From contig JAKCOZ010000099.1 in NCBI GenBank assembly GCA_022605955.1, forward strand, positions 992,001 to 1,056,000: DNA of 64,000 nt. The letters run 5' to 3'. Under the pieces are notes generated by a model. The model was not told the origin of the DNA and searched no databases. It worked only from the letters and a program-made list of their open reading frames with translations. This document shows, one piece after another, positions 1 to 12,000 of the stretch. Each line of letters starts with the position of its first letter. Within the stretch, counting starts at the first letter, position 1. Made by a program: the position numbers and the translations under genes. The stretch is from Rallus limicola. Lineage: Eukaryota; Chordata; Aves; Gruiformes; Rallidae.

Positions 1-198
1 TTTACTTTGGGAGTTATTGCTGGACGTTTAGCATGTTTTGAACTGCAGTCTGCTAGGGCCGAGAAAAGCACCGTAGGAGGTTCCAGGCATGTTCCCTCTT
101 TCCAGGCAAAGGAAAAGGCTGAGAGCCAAAGTGACAGGGTCTGCTCGTGTGTCCTGTTAGGAGGTTTCAGACAAGCTATGCCTTTCAGGCCTAGCTTC
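1..198 (+). repeat. Representative satellite monomer (reference unit)
   Basis: This unit matches the commonest version of the monomer. Landmarks are a PstI-type palindrome ctgcag at 43-48, the block gtaggaggttccagg starting at 73, a pyrimidine tract ending in ccag at 91-105, a short hairpin-capable ggctgagagcc around 117-127, a second related block ttaggaggtttcag at 157-170, and an aggcct palindrome near 187-192. There are four CpG sites (gacg, gccg, accg, ctcg). The strand label is arbitrary: it is the orientation given. There is no AATAAA signal, no TATA-like box and no match to the 17-bp CENP-B box in the commonest unit. Confidence 0.95.
73..196 (+). repeat. Two related sub-blocks inside the monomer
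   Basis: The block starting at 73 (gtaggaggttccaggcatg) and the block starting at 157 (ttaggaggtttcagacaag) match at about 15 of 19 positions by hand alignment. Each is followed by a short gap and then a similar pyrimidine-rich tail, ctttccaggc versus ctttcaggc. A shared gtctgct also lies upstream of each block (near 49 and 130). The offset between blocks is 84 bases, and the remaining arc is 114 bases. This suggests the 198-bp unit grew from a shorter ancestral repeat, later altered by indels. The remaining parts of the two halves do not align well by eye. Confidence 0.45.
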
Positions 199-3100
199 TT
201 TACTTTGGGAGTTATTGCTGGACGTTTAGCATGTTTTGAACTGCAGTCTGCTAGGGCCGAGAAAAGCACCGTAGGAGGTTCCAGGCATGTTCCCTCTTTC
301 CAGGCAAAGGAAAAGGCTGAGAGCCAAAGTGACAGGGTCTGCTCGTGTGTCCTGTTAGGAGGTTTCAGACAAGCTATGCCTTTCAGGCCTAGCTTCTTTA
401 CTTTGGGAGTTATTGCTGGACGTTTAGCATGTTTTGAACTGCAGTCTGCTAGGGCCGAGAAAAGCACCGTAGGAGGTTCCAGGCATGTTCCCTCTTTCCA
501 GGCAAAGGAAAAGGCTGAGAGCCAAAGTGACAGGGTCTGCTCGTGTGTCCTGTTAGGAGGTTTCAGACAAGCTATGCCTTTCAGGCCTAGCTTCTTTACT
601 TTGGGAGTTATTGCTGGACGTTTAGCATGTTTTGAACTGCAGTCTGCTAGGGCCGAGAAAAGCACCGTAGGAGGTTCCAGGCATGTTCCCTCTTTCCAGG
701 CAAAGGAAAAGGCTGAGAGCCAAAGTGACAGGGTCTGCTCGTGTGTCCTGTTAGGAGGTTTCCGACAAGCTATGCCTTTCAGGCCTAGCTTCTTTACTTT
801 GGGAGTTATTGCTGGACGTTTAGCATGTTTTGAACTGCAGTCTGCTAGGGCCGAGAAAAGCACCGTAGGAGGTTCCAGGCATGTTCCCTCTTTCCAGGCA
901 AAGGAAAAGGCTGAGAGCCAAAGTGACAGGGTCTGCTCGTGTGTCCTGTTAGGAGGTTTCAGACAAGCTATGCCTTTCAGGCCTAGCTTCTTTACTTTGG
1001 GAGTTATTGCTGGCCGTTTAGCATGTTTTGAACTGCAGTCTGCTAGGGCCGAGAAAAGCACCGTAGGAGGTTCCAGGCATGTTCCCTCTTTCCAGGCAAA
1101 GGAAAAGGCTGAGAGCCAAAGTGACAGGGTCTGCTCGTGTGTCCTGTTAGGAGGTTTCAGACAAGCTATGCCTTTCAGGCCTAGCTTCTTTACTTTGGGA
1201 GTTATTGCTGGACGTTTAGCATGTTTTGAACTGCAGTCTGCTAGGGCCGAGAATAGCACCGTAGGAGGTTCCAGGCATGTTCCCTCTTTCCAGGCAAAGG
1301 AAAAGGCTGAGAGCCAAAGTGACAGGGTCTGCTCGTGTGTCCTGTTAGGAGGTTTCAGACAAGCTATGCCTTTCAGGCCTAGCTTCTTTACTTTGGTAGT
1401 TATTGCTGGACGTTTAGCATGTTTTGAACTGCAGTCTGCTAGGGCCGAGAAAAGCACCGTAGGAGGTTCCAGGCATGTTCCCTCTTTCCAGGCAAAGGAA
1501 AAGGCTGAGAGCCAAAGTGATAGGGTCTGCTCGTGTGTCCTGTTAGGAGGTTTCAGACAAGCTATGCCTTTCAGGCCTAGCTTCTTTACTTTGGGAGTTA
1601 TTGCTGGACGTTTAGCATGTTTTGAACTGCAGTCTGCTAGGGCCGAGAATAGCACCGTAGGAGGTTCCAGGCATGTTCCCTCTTTCCAGGCAAAGGAAAA
1701 GGCTGAGAGCCAAAGTGACAGGGTCTGCTCGTGTGTCCTGTTAGGAGGTTTCAGACAAGCTATGCCTTTCAGGCCTAGCTTCTTTACTTTGGGAGTTATT
1801 GCTGGACGTTTAGCATGTTTTGAACTGCAGTCTGCTAGGGCCGAGAAAAGCACCGTAGGAGGTTCCAGGCATGTTCCCTCTTTCCAGGCAAAGGAAAAGG
1901 CTGAGAGCCAAAGTGACAGGGTCTGCTCGTGTGTCCTGTTAGGAGGTTTCCGACAAGCTATGCCTTTCAGGCCTAGCTTCTTTACTTTGGGAGTTATTGC
2001 TGGACGTTTAGCATGTTTTGAACTGCAGTCTGCTAGGGCCGAGAAAAGCACCGTAGGAGGTTCCAGGCATGTTCCCTCTTTCCAGGCAAAGGAAAAGGCT
2101 GAGAGCCAAAGTGAAAGGGTCTGCTCGTGTGTCCTGTTAGGAGGTTTCAGACAAGCTATGCCTTTCAGGCCTAGCTTCTTTACTTTGGGAGTTATTGCTG
2201 GACGTTTAGCATGTTTTGAACTGCAGTCTGCTAGGGCCGAGAAAAGCACCGTAGGAGGTTCCAGGCATGTTCCCTCTTTCCAGGCAAAGGAAAAGGCTGA
2301 GAGCCAAAGTGACAGCGTCTGCTCGTGTGTCCTGTTAGGAGGTTTCAGACAAGCTATGCCTTTCAGGCCTAGCTTCTTTACTTTGGGAGTTATTGCTGGA
2401 CGTTTAGCATGTTTTGAACTGCAGTCTGCTAGGGCCGAGAAAAGCACCGTAGGAGGTTCCAGGCATGTTCCCTCTTTCCAGGCAAAGGAAAAGGCTGAGA
2501 GCCAAAGTGACAGGGTCTGCTCGTGTGTCCTGTTAGGAGGTTTCCGACAAGCTATGCCTTTCAGGCCTAGCTTCTTTACTTTGGGAGTTATTGCTGGACG
2601 TTTAGCATGTTTTGAACTGCAGTCTGCTAGGGCCGAGAAAAGCACCGTAGGAGGTTCCAGGCATGTTCCCTCTTTCCAGGCAAAGGAAAAGGCTGAGAGC
2701 CAAAGTGACAGGGTCTGCTCGTGTGTCCTGTTAGGAGGTTTCAGACAAGCTATGCCTTTCAGGCCTAGCTTCTTTACTTTGGGAGTTATTGCTGGACGGT
2801 TAGCATGTTTTGAACTGCAGTCTGCTAGGGCCGAGAAAAGCACCGTAGGAGGTTCCAGGCATGTTCCCTCTTTCCAGGCAAAGGAAAAGGCTGAGAGCCA
2901 AAGTGACAGGGTCTGCTCGTGTGTCCTGTTAGGAGGTTTCAGACAAGCTATGCCTTTCAGGCCTAGCTTCTTTACTTCGGGAGATATTGCTGGAAGTTTA
3001 GCATGTTTTGAACTGCAGTCTGCTAGGGCCGAGAAAAGCACCGTAGGAGGTTCCAGGCATGTTCCCTCTTTCCAGGCAAAGGAAAAGGCTGAGAGCCAAA

Positions 3101-4210
3101 GTGACAGGGGCTGCTCGTGTGTCCTGTTAGGAGGTTTCAGACAAGCTATGCCTTTCAGGCCTAGCTTCTTTACTTTGGGAGTTATTGCTGGACGTTTAGC
3201 ATGTTTTGAACTGCAGTCTGCTAGGGCCGAGAAAAGCACCGTAGGAGGTTCCAGGCATGTTCCCTCTTTCCAGGCAAAGGAAAAGGCTGAGAGCCAAAGT
3301 GACAGGGTCTGCTCGTGTGTCCTGTTAGGAGGTTTCAGACAAGCTATGCCTTTCAGGCCTAGCTTCTTTACTTTGGTAGTTATTGCTGGACGTTTAGCAT
3401 GTTTTGAACTGCAGTCTGCTAGGGCCGAGAAAAGCACCGTAGGAGGTTCCAGGCATGTTCCCTCTTTCCAGGCAAAGGAAAAGGCTGAGAGCCAAAGTGA
3501 CAGGGTCTGCTCGTGTGTCCTGTTAGGAGGTTTCCGACAAGCTATGCCTTTCAGGCCTAGCTTCTTTACTTTGGGAGTTATTGCTGGACGTTTAGCATGT
3601 TTTGAACTGCAGTCTGCTAGGGCCGAGAAAAGCACCGTAGGAGGTTCCAGGCATGTTCCCTCTTTCCAGGCAAAGGAAAAGGCTGAGAGCCAAAGTGACA
3701 GGGTCTGCTCGTGTGTCCTGTTAGGAGGTTTCAGACAAGCTATGCCTTTCAGGCCTAGCTTCTTTACTTTGGGAGTTATTGCTGGACGTTTAGCATGTTT
3801 TGAACTGCAGTCTGCTAGGGCCGAGAAAAGCACCGTAGGAGGTTCCAGGCATGTTCCCTCTTTCCAGGCAAAGGAAAAGGCTGAGAGCCAAAGTGACAGG
3901 GTCTGCTCGTGTGTCCTGTTAGGAGGTTTCAGACAAGCTATGCCTTTCATGCCTAGCTTCTTTACTTTGGGAGTTATTGCTGGACGTTTAGCATGTTTTG
4001 AACTGCAGTCTGCTAGGGCCGAGAAAAGCACCGTAGGAGGTTCCAGGCATGTTCCCTCTTTCCAGGCAAAGGAAAAGGCTGAGAGCCAAAGTGACAGGGT
4101 CTGCTCGTGTGTCCTGTTAGGAGGTTTCCGACAAGCTATGCCTTTCAGGCCTAGCTTCTTTACTTTGGGAGTTATTGCTGGACGTTTAGCATGTTTTGAA
4201 CTGCAGTCTG

Positions 4211-4252
4211 CTAGGCCCAAGAAAAGCACCATAGGATGTTGAGGCATGTTCC
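4211..4252. repeat. HOR border marker unit 1 (1-bp deletion)
   Basis: The usual gggccgag is ggcccaag here, accgtagg is accatagg, and ggaggttccaggcatg becomes ggatgttgaggcatg, a one-base deletion plus substitutions. The deletion shifts frame and places a TGA at 4240-4242. Identical copies occur at two later borders, so the variant was amplified as part of a large unit and did not arise three times. Confidence 0.93.
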
Positions 4253-7200
4253 CTCTTTCCAGGCAAAGGAAAAGGCTGAGAGCCAAAGTGACAGGGTCTG
4301 CTCGTGTGTCCTGTTAGGAGGTTTCAGACAAGCTATGCCTTTCAGGCCTAGCTTCTTTACTTTGGGAGTTATTGCTGGACGTTTAGCATGTTTTGAACTG
4401 CAGTCTGCTAGGGCCGAGAAAAGCACCGTAGGAGGTTCCAGGCATGTTCCCTCTTTCCAGGCAAAGGAAAAGGCTGAGAGCCAAAGTGACAGGGTCTGCT
4501 CGTGTGTCCTGTTAGGAGGTTTCAGACAAGCTATGCCTTTCAGGCCTAGCTTCTTTACTTCTGGAGTTATTGCTGGACGTTTAGCATGTTTTGAACTGCA
4601 GTCTGCTAGGGCCGAGAAAAGCACCGTAGGAGGTTCCAGGCATGTTCCCTCTTTCCAGGCAAAGGAAAAGGCTGAGAGCCAAAGTGACAGGGTCTGCTCG
4701 TGTGTCCTGTTAGGAGGTTTCAGACAAGCTATGCCTTTCAGGCCTAGCTTCTTTACTTTGGGAGTTATTGCTGGACGTTTAGCATGTTTTGAACTGCAGT
4801 CTGCTAGGGCCGAGAAAAGCACCGTAGGAGGTTCCAGGCATGTTCCCTCTTTCCAGGCAAAGGAAAAGGCTGAGAGCCAAAGTGACAGGGTCTGCTCGTG
4901 TGTCCTGTTAGGAGGTTTCCGACAAGCTATGCCTTTCAGGCCTAGCTTCTTTACTTTGGGAGTTATTGCTGGACGTTTAGCATGTTTTGAACTGCAGTCT
5001 GCTAGGGCCGAGAAAAGCACCGTAGGAGGTTCCAGGCATGTTCCCTCTTTCCAGGCAAAGGAAAAGGCTGAGAGCCAAAGTGACAGGGTCTGCTCGTGTG
5101 TCCTGTTAGGAGGTTTCCGACAAGCTATGCCTTTCAGGCCTACCTTCTTTACTTTGGGAGTTATTGCTGGACGTTTAGCATGTTTTGACCTGCAGTCTGC
5201 TAGGGCCGAGAAAAGCACCGTAGGAGGTTCCAGGCATGTTCCCTCTTTCCAGGCAAAGGAAAAGGCTGAGAGCCAAAGTGACAGGGTCTGCTCGTGTGTC
5301 CTGTTAGGAGGTTTCAGACAAGCTATGCCTTTCAGGCCTAGCTTCTTTACTTTGGGAGTTATTGCTGGACGTTTAGCATGTTTTGAACTGCAGTCTGCTA
5401 GGGCCGAGAAAAGCACCGTAGGAGGTTCCAGGCATGTTCCCTCTTTCCAGGCAAAGGAAAAGGCTGAGAGCCAAAGTGACAGGGTCTGCTCGTGTGTCCT
5501 GTTAGGAGGTTTCCGACAAGCTATGCCTTTCAGGCCTAGCTTCTTTACTTTGGGAGTTATTGCTGGACGTTTAGCATGTTTTGAACTGCAGTCTGCTAGG
5601 GCCGAGAAAAGCACCGTAGGAGGTTCCAGGCATGTTCCCTCTTTCCAGGCAAAGGAAAAGGCTGAGAGCCAAAGTGACAGGGTCTGCTCGTGTGTCCTGT
5701 TAGGAGGTTTCAGACAAGCTATGCCTTTCAGGCCTAGCTTCTTTACTTTGGGAGTTATTGCTGGCCGTTTAGCATGTTTTGAACTGCAGTCTGCTAGGGC
5801 CGAGAAAAGCACCGTAGGAGGTTCCAGGCATGTTCCCTCTTTCCAGGCAAAGGAAAAGGCTGAGAGCCAAAGTGACAGGGTCTGCTTGTGTGTCCTGTTA
5901 GGAGGTTTCAGACAAGCTATGCCTTTCAGGCCTAGCTTCTTTACTTCGGGAGATATTGCTGGAAGTTTAGCATGTTTTGTACTGCAGTCTGCTAGGGCCG
6001 AGAAAAGCACCGTAGGAGGTTCCAGGCATGTTCCCTCTTTCCAGGCAAAGGAAAAGGCTGAGAGCCAAAGTGACAGGGTCTGCTCGTGTGTCCTGTTAGG
6101 AGGTTTCAGACAAGCTATGCCTTTCAGGCCTAGCTTCTTTACTTTGGGAGTTATTGCTGGACGTTTAGCATGTTTTGAACTGCAGTCTGCTAGGGCCGAG
6201 AATAGCACCGTAGGAGGTTCCAGGCATGTTCCCTCTTTCCAGGCAAAGGAAAAGGCTGAGAGCCAAAGTGACAGGGTCTGCTCGTGTGTCCTGTTAGGAG
6301 GTTTCAGACAAGCTATGCCTTTCAGGCCTAGCTTCTTTACTTTGGTACTTATTGCTGGACGTTTAGCATGTTTTGAACTGCAGTCTGCTAGGGCCGAGAA
6401 AAGCACCGTAGGAGGTTCCAGGCATGTTCCCTCTTTCCAGGCAAAGGAAAAGGCTGAGAGCCAAAGTGACAGGGGCTGCTCGTGTGTCCTGTTAGGAGGT
6501 TTCAGACAAGCTATGCCTTTCAGGCCTAGCTTCTTTACTTTGGGAGTTATTGCTGGACGTTTAGCATGTTTTGAACTGCAGTCTGCTAGGGCCGAGAATA
6601 GCACCGTAGGAGGTTCCAGGCATGTTCCCTCTTTCCAGGCAAAGGAAAAGGCTGAGAGCCAAAGTGACAGGGTCTGCTCGTGTGTCCTGTTAGGAGGTTT
6701 CAGACAAGCTATGCCTTTCAGGCCTAGCTTCTTTACTTTGGGAGTTATTGCTGGACGTTTAGCATGTTTTGAACTGCAGTCTGCTAGGGCCGAGAAAAGC
6801 ACCGTAGGAGGTTCCAGGCATGTTCCCTCTTTCCAGGCAAAGGAAAAGGCTGAGAGCCAAAGTGACAGGGTCTGCTCGTGTGTCCTGTTAGGAGGTTTCC
6901 GACAAGCTATGCCTTTCAGGCCTAGCTTCTTTACTTTGGGAGTTATTGCTGGACGTTTAGCATGTTTTGAACTGCAGTCTGCTAGGGCCGAGAAAAGCAC
7001 CGTAGGAGGTTCCAGGCATGTTCCCTCTTTCCAGGCAAAGGAAAAGGCTGAGAGCCAAAGTGACAGGGTCTGCTCGTGTGTCCTGTTAGGAGGTTTCAGA
7101 CAAGCTATGCCTTTCAGGCCTAGCTTCTTTACTTTGGGAGTTATTGCTGGACGTTTAGCATGTTTTGAACTGCAGTCTGCTAGGGCCGAGAAAAGCACCG

Positions 7201-8986
7201 TAGGAGGTTCCAGGCATGTTCCCTCTTTCCAGGCAAAGGAAAAGGCTGAGAGCCAAAGTGACAGGGTCTGCTCGTGTGTCCTGTTAGGAGGTTTCAGACA
7301 AGCTATGCCTTTCAGGCCTAGCTTCTTTACTTTGGGAGTTATTGCTGGACGTTTAGCATGTTTTGAACTGCAGTCTGCTAGGGCCGAGAAAAGCACCGTA
7401 GGAGGTTCCAGGCATGTTCCCTCTTTCCAGGCAAAGGAAAAGGCTGAGAGCCAAAGTGACAGGGTCTGCTCGTGTGTCCTGTTAGGAGGTTTCCGACAAG
7501 CTATGCCTTTCAGGCCTAGCTTCTTTACTTTGGGAGTTATTGCTGGACGTTTAGCATGTTTTGAACTGCAGTCTGCTAGGCCCAAGAAAAGCACCATAGG
7601 AGGTTCCAGGCATGTTCCCTCTTTCCAGGCAAAGGAAAAGGCTGAGAGCCAAAGTGACAGGGTCTGCTCGTGTGTCCTGTTAGGAGGTTTCAGACAAGCT
7701 ATGCCTTTCAGGCCTAGCTTCTTTACTTTGGGAGTTATTGCTGGACGTTTAGCATGTTTTGAACTGCAGTCTGCTAGGGCTGAGAAAAGCACCGTAGGAG
7801 GTTCCAGGCATGTTCCCTCTTTCCAGGCAAAGGAAAAGGCTGAGAGCCAAAGTGACAGGGTCTGCTCGTGTGTCCTGTTAGGAGGTTTCAGACAAGCTAT
7901 GCCTTTCAGGCCTAGCTTCTTTACTTCTGGAGTTATTGCTGGACGTTTAGCATGTTTTGAACTGCAGTCTGCTAGGGCCGAGAAAAGCACCGTAGGAGGT
8001 TCCAGGCATGTTCCCTCTTTCCAGGCAAAGGAAAAGGCTGAGAGCCAAAGTGACAGGGTCTGCTCGTGTGTCCTGTTAGGAGGTTTCAGACAAGCTATGC
8101 CTTTCAGGCCTAGCTTCTTTACTTTGGGAGTTATTGCTGGACGTTTAGCATGTTTTGAACTGCAGTCTGCTAGGGCCGAGAAAAGCACCGTAGGAGGTTC
8201 CAGGCATGTTCCCTCTTTCCAGGCAAAGGAAAAGGCTGAGAGCCAAAGTGACAGGGTCTGCTCGTGTGTCCTGTTAGGAGGTTTCAGACAAGCTATGCCT
8301 TTCAGGCCTAGCTTCTTTACTTTGGGAGTTATTGCTGGACGTTTAGCATGTTTTGAACTGCAGTCTGCTAGGGCCGAGAAAAGCACCGTAGGAGGTTCCA
8401 GGCATGTTCCCTCTTTCCAGGCAAAGGAAAAGGCTGAGAGCCAAAGTGACAGGGTCTGCTCGTGTGTCCTGTTAGGAGGTTTCAGACAAGCTATGCCTTT
8501 CAGGCCTAGCTTCTTTACTTTGGGAGTTATTGCTGGACGTTTAGCATGTTTTGAACTGCAGTCTGCTAGGGCCGAGAAAAGCACCGTAGGAGGTTCCAGG
8601 CATGTTCCCTCTTTCCAGGCAAAGGAAAAGGCTGAGAGCCAAAGTGACAGGGTCTGCTCGTGTGTCCTGTTAGGAGGTTTCAGACAAGCTATGCCTTTCA
8701 GGCCTAGCTTCTTTACTTTGGGAGTTATTGCTGGACGTTTAGCATGTTTTGAACTGCAGTCTGCTAGGGCCGAGAAAAGCACCGTAGGAGGTTCCAGGCA
8801 TGTTCCCTCTTTCCAGGCAAAGGAAAAGGCTGAGAGCCAAAGTGACATGGTCTGCTCGTGTGTCCTGTTAGGAGGTTTCCGACAAGCTATGCCTTTCAGG
8901 CCTAGCTTCTTTACTTTGGGAGTTATTGCTGGACGTTTAGCATGTTTTGAACTGCAGTCTGCTAGGCCCAAGAAAAGCACCATAGG
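4236..8986. repeat. HOR module B, 24 monomers
   Basis: The distance between border markers is 4751 bp, which is 24 x 198 minus the 1-bp deletion. Private or rare variants are ctaccttc at about 5140, gacctgc at about 5188, the cgggagatatt/ggaagttt unit with ttgtactg at about 5948-5984, gagaata units at about 6200 and 6596, ctttggtactt at about 6345 and gacaggggc at about 6472. Several recur in module D at an exact 9304-bp shift, for example tacctt at 5141 and 14445. The module contains an internal restart at 7576. Confidence 0.88.
7576..8961. repeat. Internal restart inside module B, 7 monomers
   Basis: At 7576 the marker substitutions ggcccaag and accatagg appear without the 1-bp deletion (ggaggttccagg is intact). 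About 345 bases later comes the ttacttctgg variant (7921), which otherwise appears at that spacing after a true module border (4555 after 4211; also near 9305 and 13859). Module B therefore looks like a 17-unit block followed by a 7-unit block (1386 bp) that restarts the module. The intact form may be ancestral to the deleted marker. Confidence 0.75.
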
Positions 8987-9003
8987 ATGTTGAGGCATGT
9001 TCC
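8962..9003. repeat. HOR border marker unit 2 (1-bp deletion)
   Basis: It carries the same combination as the marker at 4211: ggcccaag, accatagg and ggatgttgaggcatg. It lies 4751 bp downstream of marker 1 and separates module B from module C. Confidence 0.93.
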
Positions 9004-12000
9004 CTCTTTCCAGGCAAAGGAAAAGGCTGAGAGCCAAAGTGACAGGGTCTGCTCGTGTGTCCTGTTAGGAGGTTTCAGACAAGCTATGCCTTTCAGGCCT
9101 AGCTTCTTTACTTTGGGAGTTATTGCTGGACGTTTAGCATGTTTTGAACTGCAGTCTGCTAGGGCCGAGAAAAGCACCGTAGGAGGTTCCAGGCATGTTC
9201 CCTCTTTCCAGGCAAAGGAAAAGGCTGAGAGCCAAAGTGACAGGGTCTGCTCGTGTGTCCTGTTAGGAGGTTTCAGACAAGCTATGCCTTTCAGGCCTAG
9301 CTTCTTTACTTCTGGAGTTACTGCTGGACGTTTAGCATGTTTTGAACTGCAGTCTGCTAGGGCCGAGAAAAGCACCGTAGGAGGTTCCAGGCATGTTCCC
9401 TCTTTCCAGGCAAAGGAAAAGGCTGAGAGCCAAAGTGACAGGGTCTGCTCGTGTGTCCTGTTAGGAGGTTTCAGACAAGCTATGCCTTTCAGGCCTAGCT
9501 TCTTTACTTTGGGAGTTATTGCTGGACGTTTAGCATGTTTTGAACTGCAGTCTGCTAGGGCCGAGAAAAGCACCGTAGGAGGTTCCAGGCATGTTCCCTC
9601 TTTCCAGGCAAAGGAAAAGGCTGAGAGCCAAAGTGACAGGGTCTGCTCGTGTGTCCTGTTAGGAGGTTTCCGACAAGCTATGCCTTTCAGGCCTAGCTTC
9701 TTTACTTTGGGAGTTATTGCTGGCCGTTTAGCATGTTTTGAACTGCAGTCTGCTAGGGCCGAGAAAAGCACCGTAGGAGGTTCCAGGCATGTTCCCTCTT
9801 TCCAGGCAAAGGAAAAGGCTGAGAGCCAAAGTGACAGGGTCTGCTCGTGTGTCCTGTTAGGAGGTTTCAGACAAGCTATGCCTTTCAGGCCTAGCTTCTT
9901 TACTTTGGGAGTTATTGCTGGACGTTTAGCATGTTTTGAACTGCAGTCTGCTAGGGCCGAGAAAAGCACCGTAGGAGGTTCCAGGCATGTTCCCTCTTTC
10001 CAGGCAAAGGAAAAGGCTGAGAGCCAAAGTGACAGGGTCTGCTCGTGTGTCCTGTTAGGAGGTTTCCGACAAGCTATGCCTTTCAGGCCTAGCTTCTTTA
10101 CTTTGGGAGTTATTGCTGGACGTTTAGCATGTTTTGAACTGCAGTCTGCTAGGGCCGAGAAAAGCACCGTAGGAGGTTCCAGGCATGTTCCCTCTTTCCA
10201 GGCAAAGGAAAAGGCTGAGAGCCAAAGTGACAGGGTCTGCTCGTGTGTCCTGTTAGGAGGTTTCAGACAAGCTATGCCTTTCAGGCCTAGCTTCTTTACT
10301 TTGGGAGTTATTGCTGGACGTTTAGCATGTTTTGAACTGCAGTCTGCTAGGGCCGAGAAAAGCACCGTAGGAGGTTCCAGGCATGTTCCCTCTTTCCAGG
10401 CAAAGGAAAAGGCTGAGAGCCAAAGTGACAGGGTCTGCTTGTGTGTCCTGTTAGGAGGTTTCAGACAAGCTATGCCTTTCAGGCCTAGCTTCTTTACTTC
10501 GGGAGATATTGCTGGAAGTTTAGCATGTTTTGAACTGCAGTCTGCTAGGGCCGAGAAAAGCACCGTAGGAGGTTCCAGGCATGTTCCCTCTTTCCAGGCA
10601 AAGGAAAAGGCTGAGAGCCAAAGTGACAGGGTCTGCTCGTGTGTCCTGTTAGGAGGTTTCAGACAAGCTATGCCTTTCAGGCCTAGCTTCTTTACTTTGG
10701 GAGTTATTGCTGGACGTTTAGCATGTTTTGAACTGCAGTCTGCTAGGGCCGAGAATAGCACCGTAGGAGGTTCCAGGCATGTTCCCTCTTTCCAGGCAAA
10801 GGAAAAGGCTGAGAGCCAAAGTGACAGGGTCTGCTCGTGTGTCCTGTTAGGAGGTTTCAGACAAGCTATGCCTTTCAGGCCTAGCTTCTTTACTTTGGTA
10901 GTTATTGCTGGACGTTTAGCATGTTTTGAACTGCAGTCTGCTAGGGCCGAGAAAAGCACCGTAGGAGGTTCCAGGCATGTTCCCTCTTTCCAGGCAAAGG
11001 AAAAGGCTGAGAGCCAAAGTGACAGGGTCTGCTCGTGTGTCCTGTTAGGAGGTTTCAGACAAGCTATGCCTTTCAGGCCTAGCTTCTTTACTTTGGGAGT
11101 TATTGCTGGACGTTTAGCATGTTTTGAACTGCAGTCTGCTAGGGCCGAGAATAGCACCGTAGGAGGTTCCAGGCATGTTCCCTCTTTCCAGGCAAAGGAA
11201 AAGGCTGAGAGCCAAAGTGACAGGGTCTGCTCGTGTGTCCTGTTAGGAGGTTTCAGACAAGCTATGCCTTTCAGGCCTAGCTTCTTTACTTTGGGAGTTA
11301 TTGCTGGACGTTTAGCATGTTTTGAACTGCAGTCTGCTAGGGCCGAGAAAAGCACCGTAGGAGGTTCCAGGCATGTTCCCTCTTTCCAGGCAAAGGAAAA
11401 GGCTGAGAGCCAAAGTGACAGGGTCTGCTCGTGTGTCCTGTTAGGAGGTTTCCGACAAGCTATGCCTTTCAGGCCTAGCTTCTTTACTTTGGGAGTTATT
11501 GCTGGACGTTTAGCATGTTTTGAACTGCAGTCTGCTAGGGCCGAGAAAAGCACCGTAGGAGGTTCCAGGCATGTTCCCTCTTTCCAGGCAAAGGAAAAGG
11601 CTGAGAGCCAAAGTGACAGGGTCTGCTCGTGTGTCCTGTTAGGAGGTTTCAGACAAGCTATGCCTTTCAGGCCTAGCTTCTTTACTTTGGGAGTTATTGC
11701 TGGACGTTTAGCATGTTTTGAACTGCAGTCTGCTAGGGCCGAGAAAAGCACCGTAGGAGGTTCCAGGCATGTTCCCTCTTTCCAGGCAAAGGAAAAGGCT
11801 GAGAGCCAAAGTGACAGCGTCTGCTCGTGTGTCCTGTTAGGAGGTTTCAGACAAGCTATGCCTTTCAGGCCTAGCTTCTTTACTTTGGGAGTTATTGCTG
11901 GACGTTTAGCATGTTTTGAACTGCAGTCTGCTAGGGCCGAGAAAAGCACCGTAGGAGGTTCCAGGCATGTTCCCTCTTTCCAGGCAAAGGAAAAGGCTGA

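Larger units (their letters stand above)
1..4235. repeat. HOR module A (partial, cut by the window start), about 21 monomers
   Basis: This stretch ends at the first 1-bp-deletion marker unit. Diagnostic substitutions are gagaata (for gagaaaa) at 1249 and again two units later, ctttggtag at 1391, gacagcgtc at 2311, a cgggagatatt/ggaagttt unit at about 2977 and gacaggggc at about 3103. The same set recurs in the same order 9502 bp (48 units minus 2 bases) downstream in module C, between about 1.2 and 3.1 kb. Past 3.1 kb A and C diverge, and C is one monomer shorter before its end marker. Confidence 0.85.

Noticed and set aside
43..48. Functional regulatory site at the ctgcag and aggcct palindromes
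   Set aside because: Six-base palindromes are expected by chance; they are useful only as restriction landmarks that would give a 198-bp ladder.
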